Source of the DNA: UBA8231 sp036011085
GTDB lineage: Bacteria; Latescibacterota; UBA2968; UBA8231
Direction: 5' to 3'
NCBI GenBank assembly: GCA_036011085.1
Contig: DASCMS010000041.1
Location: 1 to 64,000, forward strand
Length of the DNA: 64,000 nucleotides
The notes under the pieces are model-generated. The model was not told the origin of the DNA and searched no databases. It saw only the letters and a program-made list of their open reading frames with translations. Shown here piece after piece: positions 33,754 through 43,065 of the stretch. The stretch's first letter is position 1. Every line of letters begins with the position of its first letter. Both the position numbers and the translations under genes were made by a program.

Positions 33754-34272
33754 ATGGCCATCTTTGACTCACTCTTCGGCAGGAAGAAGAAGGGTCCTGC
33801 CTTTGATCCAAGGGTAGAGATCACTCAGCTGGCCGCGATGAGTCCGCCGTCAACTCTCGTATACATGCCCTCGCCTGGCGGCGATGACGAGGATCCGGAC
33901 GATCTGGGCAAGGCCTTCTTCCTCCGTCGCGACAAGAAGATCTACAGCGAGGGAGCCAACATCTACATCACTTCGCCTGACAACGTGAAGAGCTCGAGCA
34001 CGGACAACACGTTGAACAGCAAGGTGATCAGGCTGCAGTTCTTCAGCCGTCGGGTACCACACAACCTCGAATGCCGTGTCATCGGCCGCTTCCGTCTTTT
34101 GCCCGAAGTCGTCGAGACCCTCGACTTCAACGCCAAGTCCGCCTATAAGCTGAGGGACAACGAGTTCGTCAATCCTGCGCCAGGTTTCCCGACCACCGCG
34201 GTGTGCGCCTCAGGGAGGTCAGGACCTCACAGTGGGGGGTGTGCGGGAACATCTCTACCGGCTGCGCAGTGA
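33754..34272 (+). CDS. Short PilZ-like hypothetical protein, 3' end overlapping rlmD
   Basis: 172 residues. Starts MAIFDSLFGRKKKGPAF, then a middle block KVIRLQFFSRRVPHNLECRV and IGRFRLLPEVVETLDFNAKS that resembles YcgR N-terminal or PilZ-associated beta domains; no RxxxR or NxSxxG motif is seen, so the c-di-GMP site is missing. Its last 104 bases overlap the end of the rlmD gene on the other strand, and the residues encoded there (after about 138) look like non-native sequence. The gene may have lost its 3' part by deletion, with the reading frame running on into rlmD. No Shine-Dalgarno is seen before ATG 33754; upstream (33618-33753) is an AT-rich divergent spacer with GTTAAC and GATATC palindromes but no clear promoter. 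Confidence 0.5.
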   Translation: MAIFDSLFGRKKKGPAFDPRVEITQLAAMSPPSTLVYMPSPGGDDEDPDDLGKAFFLRRDKKIYSEGANIYITSPDNVKSSSTDNTLNSKVIRLQFFSRRVPHNLECRVIGRFRLLPEVVETLDFNAKSAYKLRDNEFVNPAPGFPTTAVCASGRSGPHSGGCAGTSLPAAQ

Positions 34273-35560
34273 TCACATCGTACCCTGCCTGTGTCAGGAT
34301 AAAGAGGTCGTCGGCCAGGGTCTCGGCGTTGCAGGAGACGTAGATCAGGACCGGGGGTCCCAAGGCCACGATTCCCGCCAGGGCCTTCTTGTGAATTCCC
34401 GCACGAGGCGGGTCGGCGACGATGGCGTCGAATCGCTCCCCCTCCTCGGAAGCCAGTTCGCCGAGAACCGATTCGGCCCGCTCCACAAGAAAGGTGCAGT
34501 TGTCGATGCCGTTTCGTACGGCGTTGCGCCTGGCATCGTCTACTGCCTCGCCCACCTCCTCGATGCCGACGACGGACCGCGCTGCCTGCGCCAGATGCAG
34601 ACTGACGCCCCCCGTGCCGGCGTAGAGGTCCAGAACGTCAGCATCGTGCAGCTCCCCCAGAAGGTCTACGACTCGATCGTAGAGCCCGGCGGCGGCACGG
34701 GTATTGGTCTGGAAAAAGGACTGTGGCGAGACCTCGAACTCGAGGCCACCACAGATTTCGACGATGCGCCCCTCTCCTTTGATGACGAACTCGGCTTCTC
34801 CCTTGGCCACCTGGGCCCTGCCGGTGTGCCGGGTGACGACGCAGGTCGTGATCAGTTCTCCCACGTCCTGAAACACTCCCTCGAGAAGACTGTCGATCGA
34901 AGCAGCCGGGTATTCGGCGACGACGAGGCTGACCATGACCTGCCCGGTGCCCTTGGCATCGCGTACGACGAGAAAGCGCAGCAGGCCTTCATGTGATTTC
35001 AGGTCATACACCGGCAGTTCGAGACGCACGGCATGGCGCCGGAAACTGTCGACGATCTGATTCGATGCTTCCGATTGCAGCAGACAGGCTTCCAGATCGA
35101 ACACCCGGTTGTAGCGCTCCCGCACATGCAGACCCAGCTGCAGGTCGCCGTCACGGTCGGTGCCGAAGGAGAATTCCATCTTGTTGCGGTAATAGAAGGG
35201 GTCGGGACTTGGCGCGATCGGATACCAGGTCAGTGGCGCCAGTTCACGGCGATCGAAGGACTGTCGTACCATGTCCTGCTTCAGCTGCAGCTGATCGCCA
35301 CAGGACAGGTCCTGCCAGCGGCAACCACCACAGAGACCGAAGTGCGGACAGCCGGGATCATGGCGAGGCATACCCTCCTCGATCAGGTCGTCAGCAACAC
35401 CCTCAAAGCGTCCCTTGCGCTTCCGCCGCAGGTAGACCTCGGCTCGGTCACCCGGCACTGTACGAGGTACGAGAATCTCACGGCCATCGAGTACCGCCAG
35501 GCCGTCCCCCTTGGGGGTCAGGGTCTCGATTCCGACGACGACGTGCTCGCCTCTCTTCAT
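34169..35560 (-). CDS. rlmD: 23S rRNA (uracil-5-)-methyltransferase, RlmD/RumA family
   Basis: 463 residues. An N-terminal TRAM-type OB domain (GIETLTPKGDGLAVLDGREI) is followed by an iron-sulfur cluster motif CPHFGLCGGCRWQDLSC with the spaced Cys residues, then an SAM-binding domain (DVLDLYAGTGGVSLHLAQAA) and the catalytic Cys in VSCNAETLADDL. This is the RumA/RlmD (or RlmCD) family, which methylates U747 and/or U1939 of 23S rRNA; which of the two cannot be told. The start ATG 35560 lies after an AGG. The C-terminus extends about 13 residues beyond the usual end, over the overlap with the PilZ-like gene. Sits just downstream of the ribosomal operon on the same strand. Confidence 0.9.
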   Translation of the reverse strand: MKRGEHVVVGIETLTPKGDGLAVLDGREILVPRTVPGDRAEVYLRRKRKGRFEGVADDLIEEGMPRHDPGCPHFGLCGGCRWQDLSCGDQLQLKQDMVRQSFDRRELAPLTWYPIAPSPDPFYYRNKMEFSFGTDRDGDLQLGLHVRERYNRVFDLEACLLQSEASNQIVDSFRRHAVRLELPVYDLKSHEGLLRFLVVRDAKGTGQVMVSLVVAEYPAASIDSLLEGVFQDVGELITTCVVTRHTGRAQVAKGEAEFVIKGEGRIVEICGGLEFEVSPQSFFQTNTRAAAGLYDRVVDLLGELHDADVLDLYAGTGGVSLHLAQAARSVVGIEEVGEAVDDARRNAVRNGIDNCTFLVERAESVLGELASEEGERFDAIVADPPRAGIHKKALAGIVALGPPVLIYVSCNAETLADDLFILTQAGYDVITAQPVEMFPHTPHCEVLTSLRRTPRWSGNLAQD

Positions 35561-35594
35561 GGAGCCTGCTTCACGGGAAATGTCGCTGTACGGC

Positions 35595-35633
35595 AAACGG
35601 CGAGGCGGAGAACATCAGCTCCCACCTCGCCGT
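35595..35633 (-). terminator. Probable terminator of the ribosomal protein run
   Basis: ACGGCGAGG (35597-35605) and CCTCGCCGT (35625-35633) form a perfect 9-bp stem, extended by five more nearly paired bases (35606-35610 with 35619-35624). On the minus strand it is followed by only two to three T residues, so it may be leaky towards rlmD, which starts 35 bases further. Confidence 0.5.
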
Positions 35634-35662
35634 ACGTGTTGCCCATGCTGCCTTGGTGCTGG

Positions 35663-36091
35663 TCAGGACTCGTCCGTCACGGTCTCCTCGGCCACATCAG
35701 GAGTCCCAGAGGCCGCCTCCGGCACATCCTCACCCTGCCGATCGACGAGTTCGACAATGCACATTTCGGCTCCGTCTCCCCGCCTCGGGCCGATCTTGAT
35801 GAGTCGCGTATAGCCCCCATTGCGCTCAGAGTATCGTGGGCCCAGTTCATCGAAAAGTTTGCCGACGACTGATTTGTCAGCGATGTGACGCAGGACCTGA
35901 CGCCGGGAGTGCAGATCACCGCGCTTGGCAAAGGTGATCATGTGCTCCGCCTGGCGCTTGAGTTCCTTGCCCTTGGCGTTCGTGGTACTCACATGCTCGT
36001 GGGCGAGCAGAGAGGTCACCATGTTGAACATCATGGCCCGGCGATGGCTTCTCTCACGGCCGAACTTGACCGACTTCTTCCCGTGTCGCAC
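35663..36091 (-). CDS. rplQ: Ribosomal protein bL17
   Basis: 142 residues, a 50S subunit protein near the exit tunnel. The start RHGKKSVKFGRERSHRRAMM and NGGYTRLIKIGPRRGDGAEM are diagnostic. The last 25 residues are an acidic extension (PEAASGTPDVAEETVTDES). Start is GTG 36091, three bases after the rpoA stop. Last gene of the alpha operon block, followed by the hairpin at 35595. Confidence 0.97.
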   Translation of the reverse strand: MRHGKKSVKFGRERSHRRAMMFNMVTSLLAHEHVSTTNAKGKELKRQAEHMITFAKRGDLHSRRQVLRHIADKSVVGKLFDELGPRYSERNGGYTRLIKIGPRRGDGAEMCIVELVDRQGEDVPEAASGTPDVAEETVTDES

Positions 36092-36094
36092 TTG

Positions 36095-37114
36095 CTAAAA
36101 CTCCTCAGCCAGTGAACCGGCCGGCTCTTCTTCGACCTCGACATCTTCGTACCTGGATATGTCCATGCCCCAGGCCAGATCCATCGTAGTAAGAATCTCG
36201 CCGAGTTCCTTCAATGACTTCCGACCAAAGTTCCGGAACTTGAGCATCTCGGCCTCGGTCCTCTGAACCATTTCCTTCAGGGTCGAGATTCCCGCGGCCC
36301 GCAGGCAGTTGGCAGAGCGGACGGTCAACTCGAGTTCGTCGACATTGGTGTTCAGCAGACGGGCAACGCGCTTGGTCTCCTCGTCAACCTCCTTCTCGTC
36401 CGAGCCCTGAGCCGGCTCGTCCTCGAGGTTGGCGATCAGTCCGAGGTGCTCGATCAACACCCGGGCAGCCTGGGCCACAGCGTCCTCAGGCCCGACGGAC
36501 CCGTCGGTCCAGACCTCAAGGGTCAGTTTGTCGTAATCTGTCCGACGACCGACGCGCGCATTCTCAATGTTGTAGTTGACCTTCAGAATGGGCGAGAAGT
36601 TCGAGTCCATCGGAATCGTCCCGATGGGCTGTTCGGCGGACTTGTTCTCATCGGCAAAGACGTACCCGCGGCCATTGCCCACGGTGAGTTCCATGACGAC
36701 GTTGGCGTCCTTGCCCAGGGTGCCGATGTGGAGCTCCGGATTCATGATCTCAACGCTGGCATCGACGGCCAGATCCTTGGCCTTCAACTCCCCGGGTCCT
36801 TTGGCCTCGACGCGCAACACGCGATCCTCGTCGCCGTGGAAACGCAGCGCCACTTCCTTGAGGTTGAGGACGATCTCCGGCACGTCCTCGCGGACGCCTT
36901 TGATCACGGAAAACTCGTGCTGCACGCCTTCGACGCTCAGCGACTTGATGGCAGCGCCCTGGATCTGGGAGACCAGGACCCGGCGCAGACCGTGACCGAT
37001 CGTCACGCCGAAGCCACGCTCCAGAGGCTGGAGGGCGAACTTGCCGTAGGTATCTGTTAGACTCTCCTTGTCGATATCAAGGAGCCTCGGCATCTGGAGA
37101 CCTTCGAGGGCCAT
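36095..37114 (-). CDS. rpoA: RNA polymerase alpha subunit
   Basis: 339 residues. N-terminal dimerisation domain: SLTDTYGKFALQPLERGFGV and TIGHGLRRVLVSQI (usual TTLGNxLRRVLLSS), VEGVQHEFSVIKGVREDV. C-terminal domain: RSANCLRAAGISTLKEMVQR and KFRNFGRKSLKELGEIL, keeping the Arg that contacts UP-element DNA (first Arg of RSANCL). Normal length. Encoded between rpsD and rplQ, as in most bacteria. ATG start at 37114. Confidence 0.98.
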   Translation of the reverse strand: MALEGLQMPRLLDIDKESLTDTYGKFALQPLERGFGVTIGHGLRRVLVSQIQGAAIKSLSVEGVQHEFSVIKGVREDVPEIVLNLKEVALRFHGDEDRVLRVEAKGPGELKAKDLAVDASVEIMNPELHIGTLGKDANVVMELTVGNGRGYVFADENKSAEQPIGTIPMDSNFSPILKVNYNIENARVGRRTDYDKLTLEVWTDGSVGPEDAVAQAARVLIEHLGLIANLEDEPAQGSDEKEVDEETKRVARLLNTNVDELELTVRSANCLRAAGISTLKEMVQRTEAEMLKFRNFGRKSLKELGEILTTMDLAWGMDISRYEDVEVEEEPAGSLAEEF

Positions 37115-37166
37115 GTGGTTGATCCCTTATATGAGTTCTGGGTTGCTGGGTTTCTGGTACTGTCTG

Positions 37167-37793
37167 TTATACGCGGCTGTAGAACTCGATGACGAGTTGT
37201 TCCTCAACCGGGGTGGGGATATCGGCACGGTTCGGTCTTTCGACAACGGCACCTGTGAGGTTGGCCTTGTCGACGGACAACCAGGGCACCATCTCGCGTG
37301 AGCGTCGCAGCGACTCGTGGACGGCCTCCAACTTTACGCTGCCCTCAGCAACGGCGATCGCGTCACCGGGTGCCGTCAGGTAGGAAGGTATATTGACACG
37401 CTTGCCGTTCACTGTGAAATGGTTATGTCGTACCAACTGCCGCGCGGCCTTGCGCGATGGCGCCAGACCAAGGCGATAGATGACACTGTCGAGACGACTC
37501 TCAAGCAGGCGCAGCAGGTTCTCACCGCTGACGCCCTGCACTCGCGTCGACTCCTTGTAATACTTGCGGAACTGCCCCTCGCGCACGCCATAGATGCGGG
37601 CGAGCTTCTGCTTGGCCCGCAACTGCACGCTGTATTCCGACTTCTTGCGGCGCATGTTCTGTCCGTGCTGTCCGGGGCCGTAGGAACGGCGCTCGAAAGA
37701 GCACTTTTCGAGCGTGCAACGCTCGCCTTTGAGGAACAGCTTGGCTCCCTCTCGACGACAGAGTCGGCAGTTCGGTCCGGTATATCTGCTCAT
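37167..37793 (-). CDS. rpsD: Ribosomal protein uS4, zinc-binding form
   Basis: 208 residues. The N-terminus keeps four Cys (CRLCRRE, then GERCTLEKC), so this is the zinc form of S4; KYYKEST and the RNA-binding SRLDSVIYRLG block are typical. S4 starts 30S assembly with 16S rRNA and often represses the alpha operon by binding its own mRNA. ATG at 37793. A 52-base spacer before rpoA contains no obvious hairpin. Confidence 0.97.
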   Translation of the reverse strand: MSRYTGPNCRLCRREGAKLFLKGERCTLEKCSFERRSYGPGQHGQNMRRKKSEYSVQLRAKQKLARIYGVREGQFRKYYKESTRVQGVSGENLLRLLESRLDSVIYRLGLAPSRKAARQLVRHNHFTVNGKRVNIPSYLTAPGDAIAVAEGSVKLEAVHESLRRSREMVPWLSVDKANLTGAVVERPNRADIPTPVEEQLVIEFYSRV

Positions 37794-37809
37794 CTCGTCT
37801 CTCCCTGAC

Positions 37810-38202
37810 CTAGACCCGTCGCCGCTTGGGCGGACGGCAACCGTTGTGCGGCACGGGGGTCACGTCACGAATCGCGGCGATCTCAAGACCCGCATTCTGC
37901 AGGGCACGAATCGCCGAGTCGCGGCCCACACCGGGGCCCTTGACCCAGACTTCCACCTTGCGCAGGCCCATGGTGATCGCCTCCTGTGCCGCGCGTTCGG
38001 CGGCAAGCTGACCGGCAAAGGGCGTGGACTTCCGACTGCCGACGACACCCACCTTGCCGGGGGTGGCCCAGGAGATCACGTTGCCCTCGACATCGGTGAG
38101 GGTGACGATCGTGTTGTTGAAAGTAGACAGGATATGGGCGACGCCCAGCGCTTCTGCCTTCTTGGACTTCTTACGGCGCCTGCGACCTCTCTCTGCTGGC
38201 AA
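37810..38202 (-). CDS. rpsK: Ribosomal protein uS11
   Basis: 130 residues; FNNTIVTLTDVEGNVISWAT and the basic end NGCRPPKRRRV are diagnostic. It lines the 30S platform. The start is TTG 38202, preceded by AAGGA about eight bases upstream. Preceded by a 109-base spacer into which the rpsM hairpin reaches. Confidence 0.97.
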   Translation of the reverse strand: MPAERGRRRRKKSKKAEALGVAHILSTFNNTIVTLTDVEGNVISWATPGKVGVVGSRKSTPFAGQLAAERAAQEAITMGLRKVEVWVKGPGVGRDSAIRALQNAGLEIAAIRDVTPVPHNGCRPPKRRRV

Positions 38203-38278
38203 CTCAGACTTCCTTGATACGGTCCTCGTGACGCGGCCGCCGAATGCGAACCGCGCGGACTACCTGATAACTGAGCGA

Positions 38279-38326
38279 GCACCCCGGAAAGTAAGGGGCG
38301 CAGTTAGCCCCTTACTTCCGGGGTGC
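38279..38326. other. Long hairpin over the rpsM stop codon and rpsM-rpsK spacer
   Basis: Left arm 38279-38299 and right arm 38307-38326 pair over 20 bp with a single bulged base and a 7-base loop (GCAGTTA). The right arm is the last five codons and the stop of rpsM. On the minus strand no T-run follows, so it is not a classic terminator for the operon; on the plus strand it is followed by CTTTTTCC and could stop antisense transcription. It may be a processing site or a binding target for an autoregulatory ribosomal protein such as S4. Confidence 0.8.
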
Positions 38327-38692
38327 CTTTTTCCTGCCCGCAATGGCCCGGCTCGGCCCCTTCCGCGTACGGGCGTTCGTCTTGGTTCGCTGGCCGCGCA
38401 CCGGCAACCCCCGCCGATGCCGAAGTCCTCGATAGCAGCCGATGTCCATCAGTCGCTTGATATTCATATTCACCTCACCGCGCAGAGAGCCCTCGACTCG
38501 GTACTTCTGCTCGATGATGTTGCGCAACTGCATGACCTGCTCTTCGCTGAGCGAGCCCACGCGCGTCTCAGGCGTGACAGCTGACTCCGACAGGATCGCG
38601 TTAGCCGACGTGCGGCCAATGCCATATATGTAGGTCAGACCCACGTCGATTCTTTTCTCCCGAGGGAGATCGACGCCTGCGATACGTGCCAT
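38312..38692 (-). CDS. rpsM: Ribosomal protein uS13
   Basis: 126 residues. MARIAGVDLPREKRIDVGLT, YGIGRTSANAIL and RGLRHRRGLPVRGQRTKTNA are diagnostic. It sits at the head of the 30S and contacts the P-site tRNA. ATG 38692. Its 3' end is part of the strong hairpin described separately. Confidence 0.98.
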   Translation of the reverse strand: MARIAGVDLPREKRIDVGLTYIYGIGRTSANAILSESAVTPETRVGSLSEEQVMQLRNIIEQKYRVEGSLRGEVNMNIKRLMDIGCYRGLRHRRGLPVRGQRTKTNARTRKGPSRAIAGRKKAPRK

Positions 38693-38757
38693 GTGCTACA
38701 CTCCTTGAGACGCCGTCGGCGCCGGAACTGGAAGAATCAAATGGAACCTTTCGTGGA

Positions 38758-38794
38758 GAGTCGGCGCAGCCGACTCGTAAGGCAGCTTGCTGCC
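38758..38794 (-). other. Two small hairpins in the rpmJ-rpsM spacer
   Basis: GAGTCGGC (38758-38765) pairs with 38769-38776 (loop GCA), and GGCAGC (38781-38786) pairs with 38789-38794 (loop TT). Both lie in the 104-base spacer between rpmJ and rpsM. Neither has a T-run. They may stabilise or process the mRNA, or be an rRNA-like binding site for autoregulation. Confidence 0.5.
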
Positions 38795-38796
38795 CC

Positions 38797-38913
38797 TTAT
38801 CCTTGTCGCTGCTTGTGGCGCGGATTGCGCTTGCAGATGACCCGCACCACGCCATGACGCTTGATGATCTTGCAATCGGCGCAACGCTTCGAAACTGATG
38901 CTTTGACTTTCAT
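38797..38913 (-). CDS. rpmJ: Ribosomal protein bL36
   Basis: 38 residues, found by reading the spacer between secY and rpsM. MKVKASVSKRCADCKIIKRH followed by GVVRVICKRNPRHKQRQG. Cys11, Cys14, Cys27 and His32 are the zinc ligands, so this is the C+ form. Normally it follows infA; here it follows secY directly after 38 bases. Confidence 0.97.
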   Translation of the reverse strand: MKVKASVSKRCADCKIIKRHGVVRVICKRNPRHKQRQG

Positions 38914-38951
38914 TCTTTTCGCCTTGTATTCTCGCTCAAACCCACCAGGCC

Positions 38952-40286
<1,335 letters not shown>

Positions 40287-40298
40287 GGTGAGCTCTTC

Positions 40299-40751
40299 CT
40301 ACGCCGAATGGACAGCGAAGCTGCCGCCGGCAGCTTCGATCTTCTCGCGCGCCGAGCGCGATGCGGCGTGGGCGACAATTGCGACTTTGTTCGTCAACTC
40401 TCCATCACCCAGGATCTTGATGAGGCCCGACCTGCGGGCAAGACCGGCGGCGACCAGTTGCTCAGGGCCCACATCTCCCTCGAGCCCAACCTTCTGGATG
40501 TCACCGATATTCACGACCTGGTACTCGGTGCGGAACTTCTTGTTCGAAAAACCGATTTTCGGGAGTCGGCGATGCAGTGGCATCTGACCGCCTTCGAAAC
40601 CGGTGCGACTTCCGCGCATACCACCCGAACGGGAGCGCTGCCCCTTGTGGCCGCGTCCGGCGGTCTTGCCGTTGCCGGAGCCGGGGCCTTTCCCCTTGCG
40701 TCGGGCCTGACGCCGCGAGCCGGGTGCCGGTTGAAGATCTCCGAGTTGCAT
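40299..40751 (-). CDS. rplO: Ribosomal protein uL15
   Basis: 150 residues. The basic glycine-rich N-terminus (GKGPGSGNGKTAGRGHKGQR) and GFEGGQMPLHRRLPKIGF are diagnostic. Start ATG 40751 follows the rpmD stop by 25 bases; an upstream extension to 40823 is not supported. A late-assembling 50S protein. Confidence 0.97.
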   Translation of the reverse strand: MQLGDLQPAPGSRRQARRKGKGPGSGNGKTAGRGHKGQRSRSGGMRGSRTGFEGGQMPLHRRLPKIGFSNKKFRTEYQVVNIGDIQKVGLEGDVGPEQLVAAGLARRSGLIKILGDGELTNKVAIVAHAASRSAREKIEAAGGSFAVHSA

Positions 40752-40776
40752 GGCTGTCCTGTCCTCTTCCGTTGAC

Positions 40777-40959
40777 CTAGGCGCTCTGCTCAGATACCTG
40801 GAGCAGGTGCGAGACCCGGGCAATCATGCCGCGGATCTGAGGCGTATCATTGTGAGTGACCGTCTGGTTCAGACGGCGAATGCCAAGTGCCCTGACAGTG
40901 TCCTGTTGTTTTCTCGAACGCCCGATGGCGCTGCGGTGCTGCGTGATGACCAGCTTCAT
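40777..40959 (-). CDS. rpmD: Ribosomal protein uL30
   Basis: 60 residues. KLVITQHRSAIGRSRKQQDT and LGIRRLNQTVTHNDTPQIRG are diagnostic. The ATG at 40959 overlaps the rpsE stop by four bases (ATGA). Short bacterial type. Confidence 0.96.
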   Translation of the reverse strand: MKLVITQHRSAIGRSRKQQDTVRALGIRRLNQTVTHNDTPQIRGMIARVSHLLQVSEQSA

Positions 40960-41459
40960 CGTAGGTCCCCGAGGGCAATACCACGAATACGGCAGACCTC
41001 TTCCGCATCGCGCAACTGCCGCAGTCCGTCGACGGCGGCCTGGATCGTATTCTGTGAGTTGGCCGAGCCCAGCGACTTGGTCAGGATATCGTGAATCCCT
41101 GCCAGGTCAAGCACAATGCGAATGCCACCGCTGGCAATGATTCCGGTCCCCGGACTTGCCGGCTTCAACAGCACTCGAGCGGCGCCGAAACGACCGATCA
41201 CTTCGTGTGGGATCGTCGCGGCCACGACCGGCACGGTGACGATGTCCTTCTTGGCATCTTCCGTGGCTTTGCGGATCGCCTCGGCCACCTCACCAGCCTT
41301 CCCGGAGCCCACACCGACGTGGCCGGCACGGTCGCCGGCCACGACCATGGCAGTGAAGGAAAAGTTACGTCCCCCCTTGCGTACGTGGGACACGCGGCGA
41401 ACGCTGTTCTGGACGACGACCTCGGTCAGTTCGAGGTTACTGGGATCGATTCGGGCCAA
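40956..41459 (-). CDS. rpsE: Ribosomal protein uS5
   Basis: 167 residues. RVSHVRKGGRNFSFTAMVVA and GIIASGGIRIVLDLAGIHDI are diagnostic; part of the 30S mRNA entry site and fidelity region. The start is TTG 41459, with only a weak purine stretch upstream. Overlaps rpmD. Confidence 0.97.
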   Translation of the reverse strand: MARIDPSNLELTEVVVQNSVRRVSHVRKGGRNFSFTAMVVAGDRAGHVGVGSGKAGEVAEAIRKATEDAKKDIVTVPVVAATIPHEVIGRFGAARVLLKPASPGTGIIASGGIRIVLDLAGIHDILTKSLGSANSQNTIQAAVDGLRQLRDAEEVCRIRGIALGDLR

Positions 41460-41482
41460 CTGGTTTCTCTCTCGATTCGCTC

Positions 41483-41845
41483 TTAGAACTTGAGACCGCC
41501 CTCACGCGCGCCTTCGGCGACAGCGCGGACGATACCGTGATAGCGAAGACCGGCTCGATCGAAAACGACTCGATCAACGCCTTTCTCCTGCGCCTTGGCC
41601 GCCAGCATCTTGCCGAGAGCACGTCCCTGCTCGACGGGCGGACCGGAACGTTCAAAGCCCTTGGACATCGTCGACAGGCCGACCACCGAATGACCCGCAT
41701 GGTCGTCGACGATCTGTGCCTCGATGTTGCGCAAGCTGCGGTGCACGACGAGCCGCGGTCGTTCCTGAGTGCCCAGGACTTTCTTGCGGATGCGGAATCG
41801 CCGCCGCGTTCGCGCGATCTTCTTCTTCTTCTCTCTGTTTGCCAT
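41483..41845 (-). CDS. rplR: Ribosomal protein uL18
   Basis: 120 residues. RRFRIRKKVLGTQERPRLVV and VDRVVFDRAGLRYHGIVRAV are diagnostic; binds 5S rRNA with L5. ATG 41845, 17 bases after the rplF stop. Confidence 0.97.
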   Translation of the reverse strand: MANREKKKKIARTRRRFRIRKKVLGTQERPRLVVHRSLRNIEAQIVDDHAGHSVVGLSTMSKGFERSGPPVEQGRALGKMLAAKAQEKGVDRVVFDRAGLRYHGIVRAVAEGAREGGLKF

Positions 41846-41862
41846 GATATCTCCGGCGGGCC

Positions 41863-42420
41863 TCAGGTGACCGCCGACTTACCAGCCTTCCAGTGAATGA
41901 TCTCGTTCTCGTAGCGGATCCCTTTGCCCTTGTACGGGTCGGGCTTGCGCTTCTGACGAATATCGGCGGCGACCTGCCCCACCATCTGCTTGTCGATGCC
42001 CGACACGACGATTCGCGCCTGGGCCCCGGTGATGCCAGCGCCGATGGTGATCTCGATGCCCTCGGGAGCGACATACTCTACCTGATGCGAGAACCCGATG
42101 TTCAGCGTCAGGTTGCGTCCCTGGGCCTCGGCGCGATAGCCGACGCCAAAGAGATCGAGGTGCTTCACATAGCCTTCGGTGACCCCCTGCACGGCGTTCG
42201 CCACGAGAGATCTGGTAAGGCCATGGAGCGCCATCGCCTGCTTGACCTCGGAGCGTCGGGTGACTCGCACCTCGGCATCGGCCACGGCAACATCGACGAA
42301 GTCTGTACGATATGACATGGCCAATTGACCCTTCGGTCCCTTGACGGTCACATCCGCTCCCTGAACGGATACATCAACACCCGTGGGAACGGGAATCGGT
42401 TGTTTGCCTACACGCGACAC
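41863..42420 (-). CDS. rplF: Ribosomal protein uL6
   Basis: 185 residues. SRVGKQPIPVPTGVDVSVQG and the C-terminal RKPDPYKGKGIRYENE block are diagnostic; near the factor-binding site. The start is GTG 42420. Normal length. Confidence 0.97.
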   Translation of the reverse strand: MSRVGKQPIPVPTGVDVSVQGADVTVKGPKGQLAMSYRTDFVDVAVADAEVRVTRRSEVKQAMALHGLTRSLVANAVQGVTEGYVKHLDLFGVGYRAEAQGRNLTLNIGFSHQVEYVAPEGIEITIGAGITGAQARIVVSGIDKQMVGQVAADIRQKRKPDPYKGKGIRYENEIIHWKAGKSAVT

Positions 42421-42454
42421 GGTTGCTTCCCTCTTGCTGGATTCCGCAGCCTGG

Positions 42455-42853
42455 CTACCAGACGCTGCACAGGACTTCCCCGCCTACGCCCGTACGGCGG
42501 GCATCGCGGTCGGTCATTACACCTCGAGACGTTGAGACGATGGCGACACCGAGTCCACGACGGACACGTGGCAGATCACTTTTTGCCGCGTAGCGGCGGA
42601 GACCGGGCTTGCTCATACGACGCAGGCCCTGGATGATGCTGTCATTTGCAGCAGTGTATCTCAGATACAGACGCAACTGTCCCTGCTTGCCATCATCGTA
42701 GTAGGCGAAATTGTCGATGAAGCGCTCCTCAGCCAGGACGCGAGCGATCTCGCGCTTCAACTTCGACGCCGGCACGTCGACGGATCGATGGCCGGCACTG
42801 GCGGCGTTGCGGACCCGCGTCAACAGATCGGCGATGGGATCGGTCATGCTCAT
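42455..42853 (-). CDS. rpsH: Ribosomal protein uS8
   Basis: 132 residues. TDPIADLLTRVRNA, YAAKSDLPRVRRGLGVAIVS and TGVGGEVLCSVW are diagnostic. In E. coli S8 represses the spc operon. ATG 42853 or, two codons later, 42847. Confidence 0.97.
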   Translation of the reverse strand: MSMTDPIADLLTRVRNAASAGHRSVDVPASKLKREIARVLAEERFIDNFAYYDDGKQGQLRLYLRYTAANDSIIQGLRRMSKPGLRRYAAKSDLPRVRRGLGVAIVSTSRGVMTDRDARRTGVGGEVLCSVW

Positions 42854-42869
42854 GGTCTTGTCGCCCCCC

Positions 42870-43055
42870 CTACCAACTTGCCTTGGTCACTCCCGGAATC
42901 TCGCCACGCAAGGCGAGTTCGCGGAAGCAGATTCGACACAGAGCGAACTTGCGGTACACACCCCTGGGTCTGCCGCACTTCTGGCAGCGCGTGTACTTGC
43001 GGACCTTGAACTTCGGCTCGCGGTTCCACTTGACTAACAGGCACTTCTTGGGCAT
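42870..43055 (-). CDS. rpsN: Ribosomal protein uS14, short zinc-binding form
   Basis: 61 residues. PKKCLLVKWNREPKFKVRKY with CQKCGRP and CRICFRELA: the two CxxC pairs of the type Z form. The start is ATG 43055; a longer frame to 43085 is unsupported. Not a truncated long S14. Confidence 0.97.
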   Translation of the reverse strand: MPKKCLLVKWNREPKFKVRKYTRCQKCGRPRGVYRKFALCRICFRELALRGEIPGVTKASW

Positions 43056-43065
43056 TCGCCGTCTC

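Noticed and set aside
38279..38326. Operon terminator after rpsM
   Set aside because: No T-run on the coding strand and rpsK follows closely; kept as a hairpin of unknown role.
42870..43055. Truncated rpsN
   Set aside because: 61 residues with two CxxC pairs is the normal short zinc form of S14.
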